A stretch of 64,000 nt of DNA from positions 2,790,001-2,854,000 of the forward strand of contig NZ_RHJS01000002.1 in the NCBI RefSeq assembly GCF_003885045.1. The letters are read 5' to 3'. Below the pieces are notes generated by a model. The model searched no databases. It had not been told where the DNA came from and saw only the letters and a program-made list of their open reading frames with translations. The DNA comes from Schaedlerella arabinosiphila (lineage in GTDB: Bacteria > Bacillota > Clostridia > Lachnospirales > Lachnospiraceae). Positions within the stretch are counted from its first letter, which is position 1. Each line of letters begins with the position of its first letter. Of the stretch, positions 44,422-51,649 are shown piece after piece. A program made the position numbers and the translations under genes.

Positions 44422-44545
44422 TGTACTTCTTTTGTACTTTATAATTCTTATGTACTTATATAATTCCTTTGTACTTTTATGGTTCTATTGTACTTAATGA
44501 TTCTTTTGTATCTTATAAACTTCTTTTGTATCTATATGATGAAAT
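44422..44545. repeat. AT-rich tandem array, 18-20-bp units
   Basis: TGTA(C/T) units begin at 44422, 44433, 44451, 44470, 44489, 44507 and 44527. The core is TGTACTT followed by AT-rich sequence ending in ATTCTTT. Units are degenerate and the spacing (11, 18, 19, 19, 18, 20) is close to two helical turns. It occupies the 3' untranslated region of the P60 gene, between the stop codon and the terminator. Not CRISPR: no conserved repeat or unique spacers. Confidence 0.75.
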
Positions 44546-44550
44546 TTTCT

Positions 44551-45771
44551 TTAGTACCGCACATAGATCATGCCAGCCTGTACAGGACCGACAACAACGC
44601 CTACGCCTTCTGTCGCCGCATGAATCATCTGGCCTCCACCGATGTAGATCCCGCAGTGTCCTGCGTTGACACATACATCACCAGGCTGCGGATCTGAAAC
44701 CTTCGGCCACGCAAGGAACGTATATGTAGTTCCCAGACGGGAATAGCTGCCTGTCAGACAATAGCTTACAAAACCGGAACAGTCAAATGCTCCCGGGGAA
44801 CAAGCCCCCCATACATATTCTGCATTGCCCACCCAGCCGTATGCACGGTCTACGATAGAATTGCCTGTAAACACATCATAGCTTGGTTCCGGAGTGGTGG
44901 TCGTTGTATCTTCTACAACCGGTGTATCCGTGGTATTCTCCTGATTCTCTTCTCCTGGTGTGTTCTCACCCTCACCTGTTGTATTGGTGTCCGTATGATC
45001 TGCTGCCGGAGTATCCGGTGTTGTCTGTGTCGTTGTCGGCTGTGAAGCCGGTGTCTGTGCCGCACGGGCCGCTGCACGTGCTCTCTCTGCTTCTGCCGCA
45101 CGGGCTGCAGCCGCTGCTTCCTCTGCCGCACGGATACGTGCCGCTTCTGCTTCCTGGGCAGCGATCTGGATCATCTCATCCAGATTCTCAACCTCCGCGC
45201 GCTTGGATTCGATTGTAGTAGAGAGTTCGCTGGACTGCACCTGATACTCTGCTTCTATATTCTTCAGGGTAACGGTCTCCTCTTCCAGAGTAACTTTCAG
45301 ATCTTCTACTTCTGAAACTGTCTGCGCATACTCCTGAAGCTTCTCCCTGTCGTAAGTATGTACTTTTTCTACGTATTCACCCTGCTTGAGCGCTTCTGCC
45401 ATGCTTCCGGAAGTTATAACACGCTCCAGCGCGGTACTGTCACCTTCTTCATACATGTACTTGATACGCAGCTTCATATCTTCGTACTGCTGCTGCTTCT
45501 TCTCCTCAGCAACCGCCAGATCCTGCTGCGCCTGCACTAACTCCTGACCTTTGACGATCAACTGCCCCTCCAGTTCATTCATCTTGATCATCAGTGTATT
45601 TAACTGCGTCTGTAAATCATTTACTTCACCTTCAACTGCTGCTTTCTGATTCTCCAGATTTGCCTGCTTCTCCTCTTCAGGCGAAGCATTGGCAGGAAAT
45701 GCCGGAGTGACAACCATGGAACAAGCCAACGCGATTGCCAGCAACAGACTGCGTACTCTTTTAAATTTCAT
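44551..45771 (-). CDS. Secreted NlpC/P60 peptidoglycan hydrolase with coiled coil (PcsB-like)
   Basis: 406 residues. The signal peptide ends at PANASPEEE. A long coiled coil (about 30-225) resembles the PcsB/CwlO-type N-terminus, with KQGEYVEKVHTYDREKLQEY. An A/R-rich then T/E/P-rich linker (about 205-295) leads to the NlpC/P60 domain (297-406), with catalytic Cys331 in FDCSGFVSY and His372 in NAGHCGIYIG. It cuts stem peptides and is probably controlled by FtsEX-like partners through the coiled coil. It has a consensus promoter and a 5' hairpin. Confidence 0.93.
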   Translation of the reverse strand: MKFKRVRSLLLAIALACSMVVTPAFPANASPEEEKQANLENQKAAVEGEVNDLQTQLNTLMIKMNELEGQLIVKGQELVQAQQDLAVAEEKKQQQYEDMKLRIKYMYEEGDSTALERVITSGSMAEALKQGEYVEKVHTYDREKLQEYAQTVSEVEDLKVTLEEETVTLKNIEAEYQVQSSELSTTIESKRAEVENLDEMIQIAAQEAEAARIRAAEEAAAAARAAEAERARAAARAAQTPASQPTTTQTTPDTPAADHTDTNTTGEGENTPGEENQENTTDTPVVEDTTTTTPEPSYDVFTGNSIVDRAYGWVGNAEYVWGACSPGAFDCSGFVSYCLTGSYSRLGTTYTFLAWPKVSDPQPGDVCVNAGHCGIYIGGGQMIHAATEGVGVVVGPVQAGMIYVRY

Positions 45772-45802
45772 CTTGTCACCTTTCCTTATTAATATTTAAT
45801 TA

Positions 45803-45857
45803 TTTATATGTCCCCACATATAAATATCATTATACAACATCAATCATCCTTTTTCAA
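45803..45857 (-). promoter_or_regulatory. Promoter and 5' hairpin of the P60 gene
   Basis: On the minus strand TTGAAA (45852-45857) and TATAAT (45829-45834) are spaced exactly 17 bp. TTTATATGT-CCCC-ACATATAAA (45803-45824) forms a perfect 9-bp stem at the predicted transcript start, a likely RNA-stabilising or operator element. Confidence 0.85.
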
Positions 45858-45920
45858 TCTTTTTTAAAAAATTTTGACAGAATGATTCCAATGACATTAT
45901 CAATTTTTAATGATACAGTC

Positions 45921-46224
45921 GTATTATAAAGTATATCCGGAGAATTTGCAATACCCTTTTAACATTTTTGTAATATTTTGTTCCTACAGTAAAGAAAAAA
46001 GTTGACAAGGTCTCATTATTGATACCTGCCAACTTTATACACAGTACCTGAAGCACCCATAGTACGCGGCCTCTAATCCATGCCCTCCGCTACGCTCCCC
46101 TCCGCCAGCCGCAATGCCGTAATCACCGGCACGATCAGGATTCCGCAGAAAAAATTGCTGACGCCGTGTATGAAATCAAAGGGCAGCCCCGCTATGATCC
46201 AGGATACCATCCCCTGAAAACTCA
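45921..46224. repeat. 304-bp direct repeat, left copy (target duplication of the IS)
   Basis: Starts GTATTATAAAG and ends CCTGAAAACTCA. By eye it is identical to 48319-48622. Offset is 2,398 bp throughout. It contains the terminator of the ECF S-component gene (AAAGTTGACAAGG...CCTGCCAACTTT near 45998) and the last about 50 codons of that gene. The region 45772-46360 holds otherwise only the P60 promoter and the IS left end. Confidence 0.95.
46073..46224 (-). pseudogene. Duplicated 3' end of the ECF S-component gene
   Basis: Last 50 codons of the gene at 48471-48995, copied as part of the 304-bp duplication and cut at the IS left end. It has no start codon or promoter of its own. Confidence 0.9.
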
Positions 46225-46360
46225 CGGGTTTTCGACAGTTTCAAGTATGAAAAATTGTTCTAAAGCCTTATTGTAGGCGTATTTTTTTGTCAAATTTTTC
46301 TTATTTTTATGTTGTATGTGCTGTATGTTTGTGATATAATGTTTTTGAGGTGATGTTCTT

Positions 46361-48220
46361 ATGAAGCTTTACTTTGATAAACGTCTCAAGGATCCTACCT
46401 ATTACGCACAGCAGGGAATCCGAAATGGGAAAAAAACTACCACTCGAAATGTCAAAAACTTCGGGAAGCATTCTGAACTTCTCAAAATAACAGATGATCC
46501 GGAAGCATATGTCAGAGAAGAAATCAGAAAAATGAATGAAGAGTACCGCGTTGGTAAAGTCACTTTTAATCTGACTGCCGATTTTAACGAAAAGGTGAAA
46601 TCTACAGAGCTTGAAGCCTCTTCCTCCAACTGGGTCAACATCGGATATTTCTTTCTTCAGAATATTATGAAACATCTCAGCCTTAAAGAATTCTTTCGCC
46701 AGAAAACGGACACCCGGAGAGTTACATATGACTGTTTTACAATCTCACGTTTCCTTACCTACGCGAGAATCCTGGATCCCAGCTCTAAGCTTGCCACCTG
46801 GAACCGCCGGGATTCCTACTACGAGCAGCCGGATTTCGATTACCAGCACATCCTCCGGTTTATGGATCTTTTAGAAAATAATTATGACGATTACCTGATG
46901 TGGCTTTTTAAGTATAGCAATTCGATCGTCAAACGTGATACTTCTGTCCTTTATTATGACTGTACGAATTTCTACTTCGAGTGCGAACAGCCCGACGAAG
47001 ATATCGTGGATGAAGTGACCGGTGAGGTGATCCATGGATTGAGAAAATATGGCCTGAGCAAAGAACACCGCCCGAACCCGATTGTAGAGATGGGACTTTT
47101 CATGGACAGCAGGGGCATTCCCATCACCATGTGCCTCCATTCCGGTAATACCAGTGAACAGCTTACGGCAATCCCTTTAGAAAAAGAAGTCCTTAAAATG
47201 ATAGATGGTTCCAAATTCATTTATTGTGCGGATGCCGGCCTGGGTTCCTATAACATCCGCAAATTTAACAGTATGGGGGGCCGGGCCTTTATTGTGACCC
47301 AGTCCATCAAAAAACTTAGTAATGCACTCAAACAAGCGGTATTCAATGACTGCGATTACCGGCTGCTGTCCAACGACACCTTGATAAAAATAGAAGATAT
47401 GAAGGGCTTTGACAGACACAAGAAAGAAAACCTGAAACTATATAATGATTTCGCGTATAAGGTAGTCCTTGCAGATAAGGTCATTGATCTTGGGCTGTAC
47501 GAAGAAAAAATATTAAAAAATGGCAAAGTCAAACGCGTGAAAGCAACCGGCACTCTCAAACAGCGCCTGATCATAACGTTTTCAAGAAAAATGATGGAAT
47601 ATCAGAGAACTGTACGTGACCGCCAAATCGAACGTGCACGAAAGCTGTTAGAGAAAAAAGATCCGGAAGAAATAAAAAAAGGGCCAAATGATGTAAAACG
47701 ATTTTTGAAGCGGGTCGCTCATACAAAATCTGGCGAAAACGCAACCATTGAATATGTTCTCGACGAATCGAAGATTGCAGAAGAAGAGAAATATGACGGA
47801 TATTATGCCGCAGCAACAAACCTTTGTGACCCGGCCAAGGAAATTCTGGCAGTTTCACACAAGAGATATCAGATAGAGGATTGTTTCAGGATCATGAAAA
47901 CGAATTTCACCGGAAGACCTGTAAACCATCGATTGCCGAATCGTATCAGGGCGCACTTTCTGATATGCTATACGGCATTGCTGGTATATCGCTTGCTTGA
48001 GGCCAGGCTGGATGATCAGGGGACACATGTCACTCCGGAGAATCTGATCACCACATTGAAAAACATGAATGTAACGAATATACATGATGTCGAGTATATG
48101 GCACTCTACAATGGCAGCAAAGCACTTGATGCACTGAACCAATTAACATCTTTAGATTTGGATAGACTTCATTACAAACCAACGGAACTGAATAAAAAAA
48201 TAAAAAAAATTTTAGGATAG
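46361..48220 (+). CDS. IS1634-family transposase
   Basis: 619 residues, DDE class. The first catalytic Asp lies in LYYDCTNFYFE (Asp200), the second in IYCADAGLGS (Asp291), and the C-terminal glutamate region is HKRYQIEDCFRIMKTNFTGR. PVNHRLPNRIRAHFLICYTA is a typical IS1634/IS4-group ending. GAGGTG precedes the ATG. The ORF is intact, so the copy may be active. It reads toward the ECF gene, which is on the opposite strand, and ends at a terminator. Confidence 0.95.
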   Translation: MKLYFDKRLKDPTYYAQQGIRNGKKTTTRNVKNFGKHSELLKITDDPEAYVREEIRKMNEEYRVGKVTFNLTADFNEKVKSTELEASSSNWVNIGYFFLQNIMKHLSLKEFFRQKTDTRRVTYDCFTISRFLTYARILDPSSKLATWNRRDSYYEQPDFDYQHILRFMDLLENNYDDYLMWLFKYSNSIVKRDTSVLYYDCTNFYFECEQPDEDIVDEVTGEVIHGLRKYGLSKEHRPNPIVEMGLFMDSRGIPITMCLHSGNTSEQLTAIPLEKEVLKMIDGSKFIYCADAGLGSYNIRKFNSMGGRAFIVTQSIKKLSNALKQAVFNDCDYRLLSNDTLIKIEDMKGFDRHKKENLKLYNDFAYKVVLADKVIDLGLYEEKILKNGKVKRVKATGTLKQRLIITFSRKMMEYQRTVRDRQIERARKLLEKKDPEEIKKGPNDVKRFLKRVAHTKSGENATIEYVLDESKIAEEEKYDGYYAAATNLCDPAKEILAVSHKRYQIEDCFRIMKTNFTGRPVNHRLPNRIRAHFLICYTALLVYRLLEARLDDQGTHVTPENLITTLKNMNVTNIHDVEYMALYNGSKALDALNQLTSLDLDRLHYKPTELNKKIKKILG

Positions 48221-48248
48221 CGATTACATACAACATTTTTTGCCAAAG

Positions 48249-48293
48249 AAAACTCCGGCAATCCCAGTATTTATAAGGATTATCGGAGTTTTT
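48249..48293 (+). terminator. Terminator of the IS transposase
   Basis: AACTCCGGCAATCC and GGATTATCGGAGTT form a stem with two weak positions, followed by TTTTAAATTTT. Confidence 0.75.
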
Positions 48294-48318
48294 AAATTTT
48301 CAAAGTGTCGAAAACGGG

Positions 48319-48622
48319 GTATTATAAAGTATATCCGGAGAATTTGCAATACCCTTTTAACATTTTTGTAATATTTTGTTCCTACAGTAAAGAAAAAAGT
48401 TGACAAGGTCTCATTATTGATACCTGCCAACTTTATACACAGTACCTGAAGCACCCATAGTACGCGGCCTCTAATCCATGCCCTCCGCTACGCTCCCCTC
48501 CGCCAGCCGCAATGCCGTAATCACCGGCACGATCAGGATTCCGCAGAAAAAATTGCTGACGCCGTGTATGAAATCAAAGGGCAGCCCCGCTATGATCCAG
48601 GATACCATCCCCTGAAAACTCA
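48319..48622. repeat. 304-bp direct repeat, right copy
   Basis: Same sequence as 45921-46224. This copy is the functional one: it joins directly to the rest of the ECF S-component gene, so the gene was not broken by the insertion. Its terminator (48393-48435) still ends the operon. Confidence 0.95.
48393..48435 (-). terminator. Terminator of the ECF S-component operon
   Basis: On the minus strand AAAGTTGGCAGG and CCTTGTCAACTTT form the stem and TTTTTTC follows. A second identical copy lies in the left repeat. Confidence 0.8.
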
Positions 48623-48995
48623 TCCCAAACAGAAGCGCCTGTGCCGGCGCGTACAGCGTCCCGAACAGGAAACCGTGGCCGGCGCATACCGCCATATATA
48701 CGAGAGCGCGGATTTTTTTCGGCAGATGCTTTGGAAGGAGCATGACCGCGCCCCAGAGCACGGTCCACACATAGAGGTACGGAACCCACCAGACCGCAAA
48801 ACCGCTGAAAATCCCGTTTAAAATTACATATATATAGATAGGATACAATGCCTTTTTTCGATAGACTACCGTAAAGGCGATGGTAAATACGCCCAGCAGG
48901 TGGATGTTGGGCGCTACCTCCATCAGGAGCTTGGACGCGTACATCACCGCGCCCAGCATCGCAAATATGGTAATTTCCCTTGTTGTCGGCTTCAC
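48471..48995 (-). CDS. ECF transporter S component
   Basis: 174 residues with six predicted transmembrane helices. EITIFAMLGAVMYASKLLME opens it in the manner of ECF S components. These membrane proteins bind a vitamin and dock on a shared EcfAAT module encoded elsewhere. The upstream DUF4430 lipoprotein and cobalamin-type riboswitch point to a cobalamin or corrinoid cargo, though the sequence alone does not show it. The 3' end lies in the duplicated segment, and this copy is whole. Confidence 0.85.
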   Translation of the reverse strand: MKPTTREITIFAMLGAVMYASKLLMEVAPNIHLLGVFTIAFTVVYRKKALYPIYIYVILNGIFSGFAVWWVPYLYVWTVLWGAVMLLPKHLPKKIRALVYMAVCAGHGFLFGTLYAPAQALLFGMSFQGMVSWIIAGLPFDFIHGVSNFFCGILIVPVITALRLAEGSVAEGMD

Positions 48996-48997
48996 GT

Positions 48998-49567
48998 TTA
49001 TTCCACCTTAAAAGCGTAGGCGTCTCCTTCCGTAATCTTCGTGGAATCCACACCTTCCGCCGCGTATTCTCCGTTGACATAAAATGCCCAGTAAACGCCG
49101 TCCTTGTCATAGTCCGCCGTAATGCCGTTGACTGTCTTGACAAACAGGCCGTACTCCCCTTCTTCGCCTTCGATCAGTCCCACATCCTGCAGCGCTTCCC
49201 CGACGGTTTCTTTGTCCGTATGGATCTCAAACAGGGTTTCCTCCCCTTCCTGGTTCACTACGGTGAAGGGAAACTGTGTCTCGCCCTCTCCCAGTACATT
49301 GCCCTCGGTATCTGCCTGGTCATCGTCCGCGGCCTCACTGTCCGTTTCATTCGGATTTTCGTTCTTCGCCCCATCCGAATCTTCACCCTTTGGTTCGTCC
49401 AAATTCCCGTTTTCTGCATCCGATTCCGTCTGCTGCTCCGCGGCAGAGCCACCCTTTGACTGATTTTCCTTGCCGCCATTACAACCCACTGCAGACAGTG
49501 CCATAGCCACAATCAGCACGATGCAAAGGAAGAATGACCATTGTTTTCTCATGCATTTCTTTCGCAT
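48998..49567 (-). CDS. DUF4430 (transcobalamin-like) lipoprotein
   Basis: 189 residues. The signal peptide ends in ALSAVGCNGG with the lipidated cysteine near residue 29. An acidic linker (about 35-90) carries the DUF4430 domain (about 105-189) with GEALQDVGLI and VYWAFYVNGEYAAEGVD. DUF4430 is related to the C-terminal beta domain of transcobalamin and intrinsic factor, so a cobalamin-binding surface role is likely given the riboswitch. It is two bases upstream of the ECF S-component gene and thus translationally coupled. AGGAG precedes the ATG. Confidence 0.88.
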   Translation of the reverse strand: MRKKCMRKQWSFFLCIVLIVAMALSAVGCNGGKENQSKGGSAAEQQTESDAENGNLDEPKGEDSDGAKNENPNETDSEAADDDQADTEGNVLGEGETQFPFTVVNQEGEETLFEIHTDKETVGEALQDVGLIEGEEGEYGLFVKTVNGITADYDKDGVYWAFYVNGEYAAEGVDSTKITEGDAYAFKVE

Positions 49568-49671
49568 AACTTCAATTCTCCTTTAATTTGTATTTCCTCC
49601 GTCAGCCGGCGCCCGCGGCTTTATATTGCGTGAGGATCGTCCTGTCCGGATATTTCGACTCGGCATGGCTG

Positions 49672-49731
49672 CAAAAGGGCTGCCGCAGATTCTAAAGCTT
49701 CTGTGCCTTCGCACAGTTTATGCTGCGGCAG
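49672..49731 (-). terminator. Expression-platform hairpin of the riboswitch
   Basis: CTGCCGCAG (minus-strand 5' arm, 49723-49731) pairs with CTGCGGCAG (49680-49688) and encloses an inner CTGTGC-GAAG-GCACAG hairpin. The tail CCCTTTT is short, so termination may be weak or the stem may hide other signals. Confidence 0.6.
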
Positions 49732-49884
49732 TTCCTGACCGGCCTTCTCAGATTGATGATTCGCCTGCCGAAAGAGCTCTTTTCCCTTTCCGGCTCCTGT
49801 TCGAATCACAGATTCCAATGGCTTTTCCCTGAATTGTGGCGTTCAGGTATGTATAGCGGCACATCCTTTTTCCGGAAAATGCAT

Positions 49885-50035
49885 TCCCAAAAACGTGCCT
49901 GTATATCAGGTCAGCAGTCTGTATTTCGCTGCGGCCCGCTGTCTGTCTGGCGGGCCGGGGCTGTTTTATGCCTCACGGCGACGGGCTCGTACAGGATTTG
50001 CACCTGTTTCCCCGGGCAGTCCTTTACTATCATAA
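49885..50035 (-). ncRNA. Cobalamin-type riboswitch aptamer
   Basis: On the minus strand GGGGAAACAGGTGCAAAT, then CCTGTACGAGCCCGTCGCCG and TGA, follow the conserved cobalamin aptamer core (GGGAA..GGTG.AAATCC...GC.GCCCGC..CTGTGA). A later ACTGCTGACCTG resembles the B12 box. It lies between gltD and the DUF4430 gene on the same strand. The compact 3' half fits short cobalamin variants. It would repress uptake genes when cobalamin is plentiful. Confidence 0.72.
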
Positions 50036-50137
50036 GCGTTTGCCGAACTTCCGTCAAGTGAGAAAAACAGGACTAACGAAAAGGAACTTATATGCCATTT
50101 CTCGTCAGCCCTGTTTTCATAAAATTTCAGCTTTACT

Positions 50138-51637
50138 TCACTGCACCGACAGATTCGTATACCCCATCAAGCTCAAGTCCACTTCCCGGGCGGCCTCTCT
50201 CCCTTCCCTTATGGCCCACACGACAAGAGACTGCCCCCGGTGCATGTCCCCGGCAGCAAACACATTTTTCACATTGGTCTGGTATTCCCCCGGAGCGGTC
50301 TTCACGTTGGTCCGGCCATCCTGCTCCACGCCGAATGCCTTGGCCACATAGCTTTCACCGCCCAGAAATCCGGCCGCAATAAGCACCAGATCCACCTCTA
50401 CCGTATATTCGCTTCCGGCCATCTCCGTCATCACCATGCGCCCGGTCTTTTCATCCTTCTTCGGCTCCAGCTTCACCAGGACCGCCTTGCAGACATTCCC
50501 CTTCTTGTCCTTGATAAATTCCTTCACCGTGGTGGTATACACCCGGGGATCACGGCCGAACAGGGCGATGGCTTCCTGCTGCCCGTAATCCGTCTTGCAT
50601 ATCTTGGGCCACTCCGGCCAGGGATTATCCCAGGCCCGCTGATCCGGCGCTTTGGGCATCATCTCCAACTGCAGCACGGACTTCGCACCATGACGGATAG
50701 CCGTACCCACACAGTCGTTGCCGGTATCCCCGCCGCCGATGACCATGACCCGCTTTCCCTTTGCGGAAATGTACCGGCCATCTTTTAATTTCATCTCATT
50801 GGCCCAGAGCGCCTTTGTGGTGGATTTCAGGAAATCCACCGCGAAATGGATTCCTGCCGCGTCCCGGCCTGGCACCTTGATGTCCCTGGGATTGGAAGCC
50901 CCGCAGGCCAGCACCACCCGGTCATACTCTTTCAGGATGGCCGCGGCCTTCACGTCTTTTCCTACGTCGCAGCCGGTTTTGAATACCACCCCTTCCGCCT
51001 CCAATATGGAAATCTTCCGGTCAATGATCTGTTTTTCCAGCTTCATGTTGGGAATGCCGTACCGGAGCAGGCCCCCGGCTTTGTCCTCCCGCTCGTAGAC
51101 CGTCACCAGGTGGCCCCGACGGTTTAACTGGTCCGCCGCAGCCAGGCCGGATGGGCCGGAGCCGATGACCGCCACCTTTTTTCCGGTCCGCACTTTCGGC
51201 GGGCGGGCATGGGCGTATCCCTTTTCGTAAGCATTTTCAATGATGCCGTACTCATTGGCCTTGGTGGACACCGGCTCCTCATGAAGACCGCAGGTGCAGG
51301 CATTTTCACACAGTGCCGGGCACACCCGGGAGGTAAATTCCGGGAAATTGTTGGTCTTGATGAGCCGGCGGTAAGCTTCCTCCCAGTTGCCGTTGTAGAT
51401 CAAATCATTCCACTCCGGCACCAGATTATGAAGCGGGCATCCGCTTGCCATGCCGTTTAACATCTGGCCGGACTGGCAGAAGGGCACGCCGCAGGCCATA
51501 CACCGGGCCCCCTGGATTTCCTGCTCCTCCCTGGAAAGAGGCGTGTGAAATTCCTGAAAATGCCGGATTCTGCTCTCCGGCGCTTCTGCTGTTTTGTCCT
51601 GTCTTTTATAATCCATAAATCCTGTTGGTTTTCCCAC
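50138..51637 (-). CDS. gltD: Glutamate synthase small subunit
   Basis: 499 residues. N-terminal cysteine clusters (QGARCMACGVPFCQSG and CPALCENACTCG) bind two 4Fe-4S clusters. VAVIGSGPSGLAAADQLNRR is the FAD motif and MVIGGGDTGNDCVG the NADPH motif. It passes electrons from NADPH to the large subunit. The start is GTG at 51637, 8 nt after AGGAGG, and that site overlaps the gltB stop codon. It is therefore coupled to gltB, 12 bp upstream. Confidence 0.97.
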   Translation of the reverse strand: MGKPTGFMDYKRQDKTAEAPESRIRHFQEFHTPLSREEQEIQGARCMACGVPFCQSGQMLNGMASGCPLHNLVPEWNDLIYNGNWEEAYRRLIKTNNFPEFTSRVCPALCENACTCGLHEEPVSTKANEYGIIENAYEKGYAHARPPKVRTGKKVAVIGSGPSGLAAADQLNRRGHLVTVYEREDKAGGLLRYGIPNMKLEKQIIDRKISILEAEGVVFKTGCDVGKDVKAAAILKEYDRVVLACGASNPRDIKVPGRDAAGIHFAVDFLKSTTKALWANEMKLKDGRYISAKGKRVMVIGGGDTGNDCVGTAIRHGAKSVLQLEMMPKAPDQRAWDNPWPEWPKICKTDYGQQEAIALFGRDPRVYTTTVKEFIKDKKGNVCKAVLVKLEPKKDEKTGRMVMTEMAGSEYTVEVDLVLIAAGFLGGESYVAKAFGVEQDGRTNVKTAPGEYQTNVKNVFAAGDMHRGQSLVVWAIREGREAAREVDLSLMGYTNLSVQ

Positions 51638-51649
51638 TCTTTCCGCCTC

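Larger units (their letters stand above)
46225..48318 (+). mobile_element. IS1634-family insertion sequence
   Basis: 2,094 bp between the two direct repeats. The ends match as imperfect inverted repeats: GTTTTCGACAGTTTCAA at the left, and GTTTTCGACACTTTGAA on the complement at the right (15 of 17 positions). One transposase ORF fills the element. The 304-bp flanking duplication fits the family, which is known for long target repeats of variable length. Ends may be off by one or two bases because the outer bases are ambiguous. Confidence 0.93.
49568..50137 (-). promoter_or_regulatory. Long leader of the DUF4430-ECF operon
   Basis: 570 bp without a supported gene. It holds the cobalamin-type aptamer (49885-50035), an additional structured stretch (49741-49880) with stems CCTGAA/TTCAGG and GAATC/GATTC, and a terminator hairpin near 49672-49731. 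Confidence 0.7.

Noticed and set aside
44422..44545. Tandem array considered as CRISPR
   Set aside because: Units are 18-20 bp and degenerate with no distinct spacers and no cas genes. Reported instead as a tandem repeat.
45921..48622. Possible assembly duplication around the IS
   Set aside because: The repeat ends exactly at IS inverted repeats and long target duplications are known for this IS family, so biology explains it better. Long reads would settle it.
49621..49818. 65-codon minus-strand ORF in the riboswitch leader
   Set aside because: Covers the structured leader and terminator hairpin, no ribosome-binding site, no protein-like composition.
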